Shown in pieces: positions 41,424-50,459 of a stretch of 64,000 bases of DNA. The notes beneath the pieces were generated by a model, which was given only the letters and a program-made list of their open reading frames with translations, had not been told where the DNA came from and ran no database searches. Positions within the stretch are counted from its first letter, which is position 1. The number at the start of each line of letters is the position of its first letter. The DNA comes from Faecalicatena_A orotica (lineage in GTDB: Bacteria; Bacillota; Clostridia; Lachnospirales; Lachnospiraceae), in assembly GCF_040545875.1 (NCBI RefSeq), contig NZ_JBEPMR010000002.1. One strand, 5' to 3'. A program made the position numbers and the translations under genes.

Positions 41424-43352
41424 ATGTTTTCTTATCTGTTTTCACCAATGAAACTGCGTGGACTGGAACTTAAGAATCGCATTATCATGCCTGCAATGGG
41501 GACAAAATTCCCGAAGGACAATGAAGTAACAGAACAGCTGATCCAGTATCATGTAGACCGTGCAAAAGGAGGCAGCGGACTCAATATGGTAGAGGTTACC
41601 GGGGTCCACCAGCCATCCGTGCCGGGGATTTACCCGTCACTGGGAGAGGACCGTTTCATACCGGGCATGAAACGGCTCACGGATGCAATCCACGAAGCAG
41701 GAGGGAAAGCCGGTGTACAGCTGTGGCAGGGCAGTATCGCAGTTGCGGCGCACCAGGGGATTCAGGTTATCGTTGCAAGTGATCTGGAGCTGGCTCCCGG
41801 ATATGTTGTAAAGGGCGCTGACAAGGCGTTGATCGACGAACTTACGACATGCTACGGGAAGGCTGCACACAGAGCCGTGGAGGCGGGATATGACTGTGTG
41901 GAGGTACATATGGCACATAACTATATCCTGCATTCCTTCCTGTCTCCTGCAATCAATAAACGTACGGATGAGTATGGAGGCACTTTTGAAAACCGGGCCC
42001 GTTTTCCATTGGCGGTCATCGAATCAATCAGGAAAAACATACCGGACGATATGCCGTTGTTTATGCGTATTGACGCACAGGACGATTATCTTGAAAATGG
42101 CATGACGATTGAGGATGTGATCGCGTTCTGTAAACTGGCAAAAGAAGCAGGCGTGGATGTGCTGGATATTTCGAGAGGAAATATTATCAGTGCAGGTATT
42201 AAGTTTGAGGTGCCGCCGATCGATCTCCCGAGAGCGTTCAACATCGAAAACGCGGCGCGGATCCGCAGGGAGACCGGAATGGTCACGATGGGTGTGGGGC
42301 GTATTAATGATCCGGAACTGGCCGACCGGCTTCTTCAGGAAGATAAGCTGGATCTGGTCGGAATCGGGCGCGCACAGCTGGCTGACCCGGAATTCTGTAA
42401 TAAGTCCAAAGAAGGCAGGCTGGATGATATCGTAAGATGCGTGGGCTGCAACCAGGGATGCTACGATGCCTGCGAAAGCCATGTGATTCCGCACATTACC
42501 TGCCTGAGAAATCCGGCCCTTGGCAAAGAAAATGAATACCGCATCTCCAAAACGAAAAAACCGAAGACAGTACTCATCGCAGGCGGGGGCATGGCTGGAA
42601 TGGAAGCGGCAGACGTCCTCTATGCAAGGGGGCACCACCCGGTTCTGTGCGAAGCATCTGACAGGCTCGGGGGACAGTTTCTTCTGGCAGGCGAGGCCCC
42701 GAGGAAGCTGGAAATGAAGCTCGCAGCTATGAGCAAGGGAGAGCAGATTACACGGCGCGGCGTGGATGTGAGACTGAATGCACCGGTTACTCCTGCCCTG
42801 ATAGAAGAACTGAAACCGGACGTGGTAATCAATGCCATCGGTGCACTGCCGATTATCCCGCCTATCCCGGGTATTAATCTGCCGCATGTGAAAAATTCAC
42901 ACGAAATTCTGGGCGGAAAAGCATCAGTGGAAGGAAATGTGGTAGTAATCGGCGGCGGCCTGGTAGGTCTGGAGACTGCAGAATATCTGTCAGACAAAGG
43001 GTGTAAGGTGACTGTAGTAGAAATGCTGGAAGGGCTTGGAACCGATCTGGGGACGACCAGAAAGGTCTGCGTCATGGAAAACCTCTATATGGAAGGTGTG
43101 ACGCAGATGCCAAACTGTAAGTGTCTGGAGATTACAGGAGACGGTGTTGTCGTGGACAATGGAGGAGAAAAACAGACGATTCCGTGTGACTATGTCGTGG
43201 CAGCCGTAGGGGTACACAGCGCAGATTTTTCAGCGGAAGAAGCACTTTGTAAGGAGAAAGGGATTCCGGTTTATACGATAGGGGACGCAGAAAAACCGAG
43301 GCGTGCAATCGATGCGACGGCAGATGCCGCGAGAATTGCGCGGGAAATATAG
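41424..43352 (+). CDS. Fe-S flavin oxidoreductase of the old yellow enzyme / 2-enoate reductase family
   Basis: This 642-residue enzyme has the layout of 2,4-dienoyl-CoA reductase, 2-enoate reductase and the bile-acid enzymes BaiCD/BaiH. The FMN TIM barrel is at about 1-330. 4Fe-4S ligands are Cys339, Cys342, Cys346 and probably Cys360. FAD/NAD(P)-binding domains are at about 385-640, with VLIAGGGMAGMEAA and VVVIGGGLVGLETAEYL. It reduces an activated C=C bond of an unknown substrate. Similarity of layout to Bai enzymes is not enough to name a steroid substrate. It is paired with an SDR gene and a divergent AraC regulator gene. Confidence 0.88.
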   Translation: MFSYLFSPMKLRGLELKNRIIMPAMGTKFPKDNEVTEQLIQYHVDRAKGGSGLNMVEVTGVHQPSVPGIYPSLGEDRFIPGMKRLTDAIHEAGGKAGVQLWQGSIAVAAHQGIQVIVASDLELAPGYVVKGADKALIDELTTCYGKAAHRAVEAGYDCVEVHMAHNYILHSFLSPAINKRTDEYGGTFENRARFPLAVIESIRKNIPDDMPLFMRIDAQDDYLENGMTIEDVIAFCKLAKEAGVDVLDISRGNIISAGIKFEVPPIDLPRAFNIENAARIRRETGMVTMGVGRINDPELADRLLQEDKLDLVGIGRAQLADPEFCNKSKEGRLDDIVRCVGCNQGCYDACESHVIPHITCLRNPALGKENEYRISKTKKPKTVLIAGGGMAGMEAADVLYARGHHPVLCEASDRLGGQFLLAGEAPRKLEMKLAAMSKGEQITRRGVDVRLNAPVTPALIEELKPDVVINAIGALPIIPPIPGINLPHVKNSHEILGGKASVEGNVVVIGGGLVGLETAEYLSDKGCKVTVVEMLEGLGTDLGTTRKVCVMENLYMEGVTQMPNCKCLEITGDGVVVDNGGEKQTIPCDYVVAAVGVHSADFSAEEALCKEKGIPVYTIGDAEKPRRAIDATADAARIAREI

Positions 43353-43419
43353 GTTAGTGTGCACACCTCAGGTGTGTGTAAATGTATCGGGAAATGATTT
43401 CATATATGGAGGTATGGAC

Positions 43420-44181
43420 ATGAGTGAGAAAAGAGTAGCATTGGTATCAGGAGCGGCAACAGGAATCGGACGTGACTGTTCTGTACAACTCGCAAAAGAT
43501 GGGTTTCAGATGGTCCTTTGTGACTGGAATAAGGAAGAAGGGGAAAAGACACTGGCTCTGTGCAGAGAACAGAATGTAGAGGCGGACTTTCTCGAAATTA
43601 ATATGGCGGTCGAGGAACAGGCGGAGAAATTTATCCGGTTTGCGGCAGAGAAGTATGGGAAGATAGACTTCTATTTTAACAATCAGGGTGTCATCCATAT
43701 GCCAAAGCTTTTCGAAGATATTACGGAAGAGGATTTTGACTATGTAACAAACAATAACTTCAAGGCATGCTTCTTTGGCATGAAGCACGCGCTCCGTGTC
43801 ATGAAAAAACAGGGATACGGCCATCTCGTCAATACGGGTTCTTCATCAGGTATCCGTCCGGAGACCGGGTTCGGTGTGTATTCGGCTACTAAGCATGCAG
43901 TCATCGGACTGACAAAAGATGCGGCGATCGAGATGGCAAAATACGGTGTCCGGGTCAACAGTGTCTGTCCGGGCGGGATTATTACACCGCTGACAATTGC
44001 AGTTGGAAAGTATATGCAGGAGCACCAGTTTGTACAGCCGAAGGCTTCAACAGCTCTCTTAGGTCCGGCACGCATGGGGCAGACATCTGAGATAACCGGG
44101 GTGATCTCTTTCCTTGCTTCCGAGGCATCATCTTACATGACAGGTGCAATCATCAGCGTGGACGGAGGAAATACACAATAA
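43420..44181 (+). CDS. Short-chain dehydrogenase/reductase
   Basis: This 253-residue classical SDR has the cofactor motif SGAATGIG near residue 10, and NNQG (about 85). The catalytic tetrad includes Ser (TGSSSGI), Tyr and Lys in YSATKHA. The C-terminal end is TGAIISVDGGNTQ. It oxidises or reduces a hydroxyl/keto group with NAD(P). The start at 43420 (or 43414) is preferred over 43303 because GGAGG lies at 43408-43412 and the longer form would overlap the preceding gene. With the flavin reductase it forms a two-gene unit, so the two probably act in sequence on one compound. Confidence 0.88.
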   Translation: MSEKRVALVSGAATGIGRDCSVQLAKDGFQMVLCDWNKEEGEKTLALCREQNVEADFLEINMAVEEQAEKFIRFAAEKYGKIDFYFNNQGVIHMPKLFEDITEEDFDYVTNNNFKACFFGMKHALRVMKKQGYGHLVNTGSSSGIRPETGFGVYSATKHAVIGLTKDAAIEMAKYGVRVNSVCPGGIITPLTIAVGKYMQEHQFVQPKASTALLGPARMGQTSEITGVISFLASEASSYMTGAIISVDGGNTQ

Positions 44182-44226
44182 ATGGGATCCCATTAAGATA
44201 GGAATTATCTTAGGATAATAAGACGG

Positions 44227-44283
44227 GACGCCGGACAGGAAGGACAATCGCCCATGATTGTCCTTCCCGCCCGGCGTCTTTTT
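44227..44283 (+). terminator. Terminator after the SDR gene
   Basis: A long stem, GACGCCGG...GGAAGGACAATC / GATTGTCCTTCC...CCGGCGTC, is followed by five T, between convergent genes. Confidence 0.88.
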
Positions 44284-44293
44284 ACATAAAAGG

Positions 44294-45703
44294 TTAATTT
44301 TCTTTTTTACTGAGTGAGAAGATAAATTCTGTCCCTACCCCTTCGGTACTGATTACATTAATATGTTCATCGTGGGCCTGTATTGCCTCTTTTACGATTG
44401 CAAGTCCAAGGCCGGTTCCTTTTTTATCTTTGCCGCGTGAAAGGTCTGATTTGTAAAAACGCTCCCAGATCTTGTTCAGTTCTTTCCTCGGAATGCCGAT
44501 GCCGGAATCTTTTACGGAGACAAAAATCTTCTCACCGCGCGCAGTTACCTCGATCGTGACGGAGGATTCATTTTCACTGAACTTAATCGCATTGTCGATC
44601 AGATTATAGAGGACCTGCTGTATCTTGCGTCTGTCCGCATAAACAAGGACTTCGCCGGGAAGCAGCAAAAGCCCGATGGAGATACGTTTCGGGGTACAGG
44701 CACCTTCAAAAGAAGCTGCCGTATTCTTAATCATTTCCTGAATATCGAATTCTGTTTTATCAAGAAGCAGTTCCTTTGTATCGAATTCGTTCAATGTCAG
44801 AAGGTCTTTTGTCAGGTCTGTCAGACGCTCTGTCTCAAATAAAATAATATCGAGATATTTTCCATGCAGCTCCGGTGGAATCGTCCCGTCCGTCATGGCC
44901 TGCACATAACCCCTGATGGAGGTCAGCGGGGAACGGAAATCATGGGAGACATTTGCTACGATTTTCTTCTGGTATTCTTCCATGTCCCTAAGCTGGACGG
45001 ACATGTAATTCAGTGAGGCCGAAAGATATCCCATCTCGTCATGTGTGTTGACTGGAATTTCATAGGTCAGGTTCCCGGACGCATACTGGGTAGCTGCCTC
45101 GGTGATCTGGCGAAGCGGCCGGTAAATAAAAAAGTGGAAGGCGAGCAGCAGGATAAAGGACAATATAAAAATCACGGCAACAGTTATATAGACCGGGAAC
45201 ATCATCCTGCTGCTTGTCTGCTGGATATAGGAGACGGGCTTATGGATGAGGAGGTAACCACGGATATAAAACCCCTGTGTCACAGGGGCCATGACTGTGA
45301 TTACGTCCTCCGTGAAATACCCGTGGTAATCCCCGATAATATACTGGTCGCTCCCGATCTCGGCAGGGTCGAAATTCTCGATCATATCCGGTGCGGCTGT
45401 GTTTTCAAGATTGGCAGAAGTAATCAGGGTACCATCCTCTTTTACGAACCAGAGTGAGGAATTCAGGTACTGTTTTGCTGCATTTAACTGGGAATGCACG
45501 GCGCGCGTGGAGTTATCTTCCTGAAAATAGGACGGAAGATAGTCGGCAGCCATTACATTTGCCTGCTTGTATAAATTCTGAGAGTCATTCTTTTCCAGAC
45601 GGTCAAGCATCAGCTGGCTCGTCAGAATTCCTACCGTAAAAAAACTCAGGAATCCAAATATAATATAGATGATGATAAACTTTAAGTACAAAGTACTCTT
45701 CAT
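44294..45703 (-). CDS. Membrane sensor histidine kinase (HAMP-HisKA-HATPase)
   Basis: This 469-residue kinase has an N-terminal transmembrane helix (about 8-30), an extracellular sensor region (about 31-165), a second helix (about 172-195), HAMP (about 196-250), HisKA with phospho-acceptor His in NVSHDFRSPLTS, and HATPase with an N box (NLIDNAIKFSE), DSGIGIP and GTGLGLAIVKE. It is close to the clostridial VanS/WalK-like kinases. The cognate regulator gene lies 31 bp upstream in the same operon. The stimulus is unknown. Confidence 0.92.
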   Translation of the reverse strand: MKSTLYLKFIIIYIIFGFLSFFTVGILTSQLMLDRLEKNDSQNLYKQANVMAADYLPSYFQEDNSTRAVHSQLNAAKQYLNSSLWFVKEDGTLITSANLENTAAPDMIENFDPAEIGSDQYIIGDYHGYFTEDVITVMAPVTQGFYIRGYLLIHKPVSYIQQTSSRMMFPVYITVAVIFILSFILLLAFHFFIYRPLRQITEAATQYASGNLTYEIPVNTHDEMGYLSASLNYMSVQLRDMEEYQKKIVANVSHDFRSPLTSIRGYVQAMTDGTIPPELHGKYLDIILFETERLTDLTKDLLTLNEFDTKELLLDKTEFDIQEMIKNTAASFEGACTPKRISIGLLLLPGEVLVYADRRKIQQVLYNLIDNAIKFSENESSVTIEVTARGEKIFVSVKDSGIGIPRKELNKIWERFYKSDLSRGKDKKGTGLGLAIVKEAIQAHDEHINVISTEGVGTEFIFSLSKKEN

Positions 45704-45734
45704 GCCGCACTTCCTTTTTATGTCTATTACAAAC

Positions 45735-46436
45735 TTACTTTACTTCGAATTTATAACCAATTCCCCACACGGTGCTCAGCCCCCAGGACGGATGGTCCTT
45801 GATCTTCTCGCGCAGTCTTTTAATATGCACATCCACGGTCCTGGTGTCTCCGATATACTCATAGCCCCAGATCTGGTCGAGGAGCTGTTCACGCGTAAAC
45901 ACCTGGTTCGGGGATGCCGCGAGGAAATAAAGCAGTTCAAGCTCCTTTGGAGGCATTTCCACCGGGTGGCCGTCACATACAACGGCATAATTCGTAAGGT
46001 TGATCGTCAGCCCCTCATACTCAACGCATTTCGCCTTATCCTCGGCAGGCTCCTCGGTTTTCACAGGATGATATCTGCGGAGGACGGCACGGACTCTGGC
46101 CACCATCTCCTTGGAATCAAAAGGCTTCATAATATAATCATCCGCACCCAGTTCCAGTCCCAGAACCTTATCGAACACTTCTCCCTTTGCGGAGAGCATA
46201 ATAATCGGCGTGGAGGACTTAGCCCGGATCTCACGGCAGACCTGGTAACCGTCAATACCCGGCAGCATCAGGTCAAGAAGAATCAGGTTCGGGTGGTAAG
46301 TCTCAAAGGCAGACAGCGCATCCTCCCCGTTATAAACCATCTTTGTATCAAAACATTCCTTCACAAGGTACAGCGATATCAGTTCCGCGATATTCTCGTC
46401 GTCATCGACAATCAAAATTTTCTGTTTAGCAACCAT
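45735..46436 (-). CDS. OmpR/VanR-type response regulator
   Basis: This 233-residue regulator has a receiver domain with phospho-acceptor Asp in LILLDLMLPGIDG and a conserved Lys in YIMKPFD. A winged-helix C-terminal domain follows (RTVDVHIKRLREKI and a final GIGYKFEV). It is the first gene of a two-gene operon with the histidine kinase. It has a strong AAAGGAGG ribosome binding site. A copy of the GGGGTC-GACCC palindrome lies just upstream of its start. Confidence 0.93.
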   Translation of the reverse strand: MVAKQKILIVDDDENIAELISLYLVKECFDTKMVYNGEDALSAFETYHPNLILLDLMLPGIDGYQVCREIRAKSSTPIIMLSAKGEVFDKVLGLELGADDYIMKPFDSKEMVARVRAVLRRYHPVKTEEPAEDKAKCVEYEGLTINLTNYAVVCDGHPVEMPPKELELLYFLAASPNQVFTREQLLDQIWGYEYIGDTRTVDVHIKRLREKIKDHPSWGLSTVWGIGYKFEVK

Positions 46437-46450
46437 GAGATGCCTCCTTT

Positions 46451-46491
46451 AATAGGGGTCTGACCCCTTTGAACTCCGTATTCTGACAATT
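46451..46491. repeat. GGGGTC-GACCC palindromic element, copy 3 (diverged)
   Basis: AGGGGTCTGACCCCTTTG with a diverged right part (ACTCCGTATTCTGA) compared with the copies at 10203 and 14049. It lies between mutS2 and the response regulator gene. Confidence 0.6.
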
Positions 46492-46535
46492 AAAACAATT
46501 CGGGGTGATAACCCTAATTTCTGTGATATTGTGTA

Positions 46536-48911
46536 TTATTTAAACTCAACTATAGTAACCCCTGCATCCCCTTCTCCGAACTCTGCGAGCCGGTAGGATT
46601 TGACATGCTTCTGCCTCCTGAGGTATTCGTGGATGCCTTTGCGAAGCGCCCCGGTGCCTTTTCCGTGTACGATACGCACGGTGTTCAGGTGGGAGAGCAG
46701 TGCATCGTCCAGATACTTATCCAGTTCGGAGACTGCTTCATCTACAGTTTTGCCGAGAAGGTTGATCTCCGGCCTGACGGACAGGGATTTGCTCATCTTC
46801 ATTTTGCTTCTTGAAGTACCTTTCTTGCTGCCTGTGGAATAAGAGGCTGGCTCATCGATGATCTCAAGATCGGATATATTTACCTGTGACCTTAGAATTC
46901 CCATCTGTACGGTGAGGTTACCGCGGGAATCCGGCAGGGAACTGACGGTCCCGGTGAGGTTCATACTCAGTACCTTTACGGATTCTCCAAGCTTGAAATC
47001 CCCCGGCTTGTATGCCTTTTTCTGTTTCTGGACAGGGAGAGCATTGGCGGAAGACGTTTCTTTTATCTTCTGGCGCAGGCGTTCACGCTCTTTTTCCATA
47101 TCGGCGGCGGAAATACTTTCTTTCCCGAATTTACGGAAATTCTTCATCGTTTCATCCGCGAGCTCTTTGGCCTCACGCAAAATTGAGCCGGCCTTTTCGT
47201 TCGCCTCTTTCAGGATTCTGTCGCGCTGTTCCTCGATCTTTTCCTGTTTCTGTTTTGCCTGTATTTTCAGCGACTCGACTTCCCTTTTGTAGGCGGCGAT
47301 CGCTTCCTGTTCTTTTTCGATGGTGCGTTTGCTTGATTCCAGATCGGTCAGCAGGTCTTCGAAGGAGACATCCTGCTCCGACAGTCTCTGTTTTGCATCC
47401 TCAATGATATAATCCGGCAGTCCTAATTTTCCGGAAATGGCAAATGCATTACTTTTCCCGGGAATTCCGATTAACAGGCGGTACGTCGGCTTCAGGCTTT
47501 CTACATCGAATTCACAGCAGGCATTCTCAACGCCCGGTGTAGACAATGCGTAAACCTTCAGTTCACTGTAATGGGTGGTAGCCATTGCACGGATATTCCG
47601 CTGATGAAGATGGGAAAGGATTGCAATAGCAAGCGCCGCACCTTCAGTCGGGTCGGTTCCCGCGCCGAGCTCATCGAATAGAACGAGTGACTTTTCATCC
47701 ACATCTTTCAGGAAAGATACAATATTAGTCATATGGGATGAGAAGGTACTTAAGCTCTGCTCAATACTCTGCTCGTCCCCGATATCTGCGTAAACCTGAT
47801 GAAAAATGGCAAGTTCTGAACGGTCCCCGGCCGGGATATGAAGCCCTGCCTGCCCCATCAGTGTGAAGAGCCCCACTGTTTTCAGAGAAACCGTCTTACC
47901 GCCGGTATTTGGTCCGGTAATGATGAGCAGTGTAAAATCTTCACCGAGTGAAACGGTGATTGGTACGACTTTCTTCGGGTCCAGCAGGGGATGGCGCCCC
48001 TCGCGGATGCGGATACGGCCTTCTGTATTCAGGACCGGACGGCTGGCGTTCATGGACAGTGCAAGAGAACCCCTTGCAAAAATATAATCCAGATCGGTCA
48101 GCAGTTTATAATTGGTACGGATTTCTTCTATATATTCAGCGGTGTCGGCACTAAGGCGGGCAAGAATCACCTGAATCTCTTCCTGTTCCTTGGCATAGAG
48201 TTCCTTTAAATCGTTGTTCAGTTTGACAACTGCCATTGGCTCGATAAACAGCGTAGACCCTGTGGAAGACTGGTCATGGATCAGTCCGTTCACCTGGCTG
48301 CGGTATTCTGCCTTCACGGGCACACAATAGCGGTCCCCCCTCATGGTAATGATCGGGTCCTGCAGATAAGTGCGTAGGGAACCATTTACCAGATTTGTTA
48401 GCGTTGCATGTACTTTATCATTGAGCGCGTTCATACTGCGGCGGATACTTTTCAGGGTGCTGCTCGCCTCATCACTGATTTCATCTTCGGCAGGGATGCA
48501 CCGTTCAATCTCCATCGTCAGCGGAGTCAATGGTTCCAGCTGATCGAAAAGGGCATCCAGACAGTCAGCCAGTTCCTCCTGTGTATCGTGGCGGCCATAT
48601 GACTTTGCACGTGCTGCGGTCTGCAAAAGCTTACAGATGCGAAGCAGTTCCCCGCTCCCGATGGCGCCCCCGATCTCCAGCCTTTTCAGGGATTCCCCGA
48701 CAGGGAAGGCATCGCTTAAGGAAATGCGCCCTTTCTTTACGATTCTTGTAAATGCAGCGGCCGTCTGCTCCTGGCAGGTATTAATCCGCTCCAGGTCTGT
48801 CATGGGCTTTGTCTTGCGGCAGAGCTGCTTTCCCCTCATAGAAGAGGCCTGTTCCTCCAGTAACGAGATAATTTTATCAAATTCTAATTTATATAATGTT
48901 TTCTGATTCAT
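46536..48911 (-). CDS. mutS2: Endonuclease MutS2
   Basis: This 791-residue MutS2 acts in recombination control and in rescue of collided ribosomes. The core ATPase has Walker A TGPNTGGKT, Walker B LVLFDELGAGTDP and the STFSSHMTNI block. A coiled-coil clamp lies at about 510-610, and a C-terminal Smr nuclease domain carries VRIVHGKGTGALRKGIHEYL and the INLLGKTVDEAV strand. The start at 48911 (MNQKTLYKLEFDKI) is preferred over 48938 because AAAGGTG lies upstream and family members begin this way. Confidence 0.96.
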   Translation of the reverse strand: MNQKTLYKLEFDKIISLLEEQASSMRGKQLCRKTKPMTDLERINTCQEQTAAAFTRIVKKGRISLSDAFPVGESLKRLEIGGAIGSGELLRICKLLQTAARAKSYGRHDTQEELADCLDALFDQLEPLTPLTMEIERCIPAEDEISDEASSTLKSIRRSMNALNDKVHATLTNLVNGSLRTYLQDPIITMRGDRYCVPVKAEYRSQVNGLIHDQSSTGSTLFIEPMAVVKLNNDLKELYAKEQEEIQVILARLSADTAEYIEEIRTNYKLLTDLDYIFARGSLALSMNASRPVLNTEGRIRIREGRHPLLDPKKVVPITVSLGEDFTLLIITGPNTGGKTVSLKTVGLFTLMGQAGLHIPAGDRSELAIFHQVYADIGDEQSIEQSLSTFSSHMTNIVSFLKDVDEKSLVLFDELGAGTDPTEGAALAIAILSHLHQRNIRAMATTHYSELKVYALSTPGVENACCEFDVESLKPTYRLLIGIPGKSNAFAISGKLGLPDYIIEDAKQRLSEQDVSFEDLLTDLESSKRTIEKEQEAIAAYKREVESLKIQAKQKQEKIEEQRDRILKEANEKAGSILREAKELADETMKNFRKFGKESISAADMEKERERLRQKIKETSSANALPVQKQKKAYKPGDFKLGESVKVLSMNLTGTVSSLPDSRGNLTVQMGILRSQVNISDLEIIDEPASYSTGSKKGTSRSKMKMSKSLSVRPEINLLGKTVDEAVSELDKYLDDALLSHLNTVRIVHGKGTGALRKGIHEYLRRQKHVKSYRLAEFGEGDAGVTIVEFK

Positions 48912-48996
48912 ACTTTTCACCTTTTTGCTTAAGTTCATAGGTACATTCTACATTATTTAATGCATAATGAAAAGGATAAATTGAAAAGGATACTTA

Positions 48997-49025
48997 TTGA
49001 ACAATCCCCATGAATCGGTTATACT
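48997..49025 (+). promoter_or_regulatory. Promoter of the HtrA-like gene
   Basis: TTGAAC (48997-49002), a 17-base spacer and TATACT (49020-49025). Confidence 0.75.
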
Positions 49026-49049
49026 ATAGACTAAAGGAGATTAGAACCT

Positions 49050-50339
49050 ATGCCGTACGATGAAGATCCGAAGCAGAAGCCGGAACATGGATTGGAAGAG
49101 CAGAAAGAAGAGCAGTTTTCTTTCCTGCAGGAGACGATTAAGCCAAAACCAGTCACCAGGAGAAAGATCCTGACACAACTCGCAAGAGTAGGTATCTATG
49201 GACTGATTTTCGGAGCGTTCGCCTGCCTTGGTTTTTTTGCGCTCAAACCCTGGGCACAGACGAAACTTCAGGGCAGCCCGAAGACCGTGACCATCCCGGA
49301 TGATGAGGAACCGGAGACGGAACCCGCGCAGGATCCACAGGCAGAAGTGGTTCAGACCCCTGTATTAGATGCGGAAAGCTATAAGGAGATTATGAAAAGC
49401 GTCTATGAGACTGCCAAGGATGCAAATAAGGGTGTAGTATCTATACAGCCGGTACAGGCTGATGCGGCCCTTTCTTCCGACGGAAGCGGTACCCAGAACA
49501 GTGCGGCCGGAATCATCGTGGCGGACAACGGTCAGGAACTCCTGATGCTCTGTGAAAACAAAATTTGTGCAGAGGCTGAAAAGTGGACAGTTACATTCTC
49601 GGATAACAGCGAGTATGGAGTGTCCCTGAAAAAGCAGGACAAGAACAGCGGACTTGCGGTATTTGCAGTTCCGCGTGTCAAGCTTACAAGTACAACATGG
49701 GAAAATATAGAGGTGGCAGCACTTGGAAACTCGAACCTCACTACAAAGGGCGATCTGGTGATGGCTCTGGGTAATACCTTCGGATATGCAGACGGAATCG
49801 GATATGGAATCGTAAGTTCCAATGAATATCAGGAGACACTGGCAGACGGGCAGCGCCGTGTTCTTGCCACGGATATTGCGGCAGCGTCGAACGGTACTGG
49901 TATTTTATTCAATCTGTCGGGTGAAGTGATCGGCATGATTAAGCCGGGGATCTGGAACGAGACGGAGAATAATACCGCAAAGGCAATTGCGATATCGGAC
50001 CTGAAGGCTACGATCGAACTTCTGGTGAACGGCGACAGCGTACCATATATAGGGATTTACGGAACTACAATCAATGATGCAATTGCAAAAGAGCAGGAGA
50101 TGCCAACCGGAATTTATGTTACACAGGTGAGTACGGATTCACCTGCAATGGCAGCAGGTATACAGAACGGCGATGTTTTGCAGGAACTTGCCGGAGAAAA
50201 ACTTTCGAATCTCTTGTCCTATGAAAAGGCAGTGTTGGAATGCAAGGTAGGACAGCCTGTAAAACTGAAAGGAAAACGCCGTGGTGCCGGAGGTTATGTT
50301 GACATTGACTTTACGGTGACTGTAGGCAGTCTGGAGTAG
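49050..50339 (+). CDS. HtrA/DegP-like membrane PDZ protein lacking the catalytic triad
   Basis: This 429-residue protein has a cytoplasmic N terminus, one transmembrane helix (about 50-72), an acidic linker (about 80-105), a trypsin-like domain (about 130-320) and a C-terminal PDZ domain (about 325-425, with GIYVTQVSTDSPAMAAGIQNG). The trypsin-like part aligns with HtrA blocks such as VMALGNTFG and GEVIGM. The three catalytic positions appear as Lys171, Gly201 and Gly282 in place of His, Asp and Ser. I therefore read it as a pseudoprotease that binds, but does not cut, exposed protein ends outside the membrane. Confidence 0.82.
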   Translation: MPYDEDPKQKPEHGLEEQKEEQFSFLQETIKPKPVTRRKILTQLARVGIYGLIFGAFACLGFFALKPWAQTKLQGSPKTVTIPDDEEPETEPAQDPQAEVVQTPVLDAESYKEIMKSVYETAKDANKGVVSIQPVQADAALSSDGSGTQNSAAGIIVADNGQELLMLCENKICAEAEKWTVTFSDNSEYGVSLKKQDKNSGLAVFAVPRVKLTSTTWENIEVAALGNSNLTTKGDLVMALGNTFGYADGIGYGIVSSNEYQETLADGQRRVLATDIAAASNGTGILFNLSGEVIGMIKPGIWNETENNTAKAIAISDLKATIELLVNGDSVPYIGIYGTTINDAIAKEQEMPTGIYVTQVSTDSPAMAAGIQNGDVLQELAGEKLSNLLSYEKAVLECKVGQPVKLKGKRRGAGGYVDIDFTVTVGSLE

Positions 50340-50348
50340 GGCTGGGGA

Positions 50349-50360
50349 GTGAACAGTAAT
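50349..50360. repeat. GTGAACAGTAAT half-element
   Basis: This is a single arm of the GTGAACAGTAAC palindrome family, lying between the HtrA-like gene and the exonuclease gene. Confidence 0.4.
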
Positions 50361-50459
50361 AAACAGATAACTGGAAATGCGATACGGCTGCCAGGATACT
50401 TGGCAGCCTGAATTATGTAATTTTGCCTGAAAGGCAGCACATACAGAATGGAGGACAAC

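Noticed and set aside
42024..42887. A 287-codon minus-strand frame opposite the flavin reductase gene
   Set aside because: Antisense to a gene with conserved cofactor motifs; low-complexity His/Arg-rich translation and no expression signals.
41424..44181. Naming the flavoenzyme-SDR pair as bile-acid bai genes
   Set aside because: Only the domain layout matches. The rest of a bai operon (CoA ligase, 7-dehydratase, CoA transferase) is absent, so a specific name is not supported.
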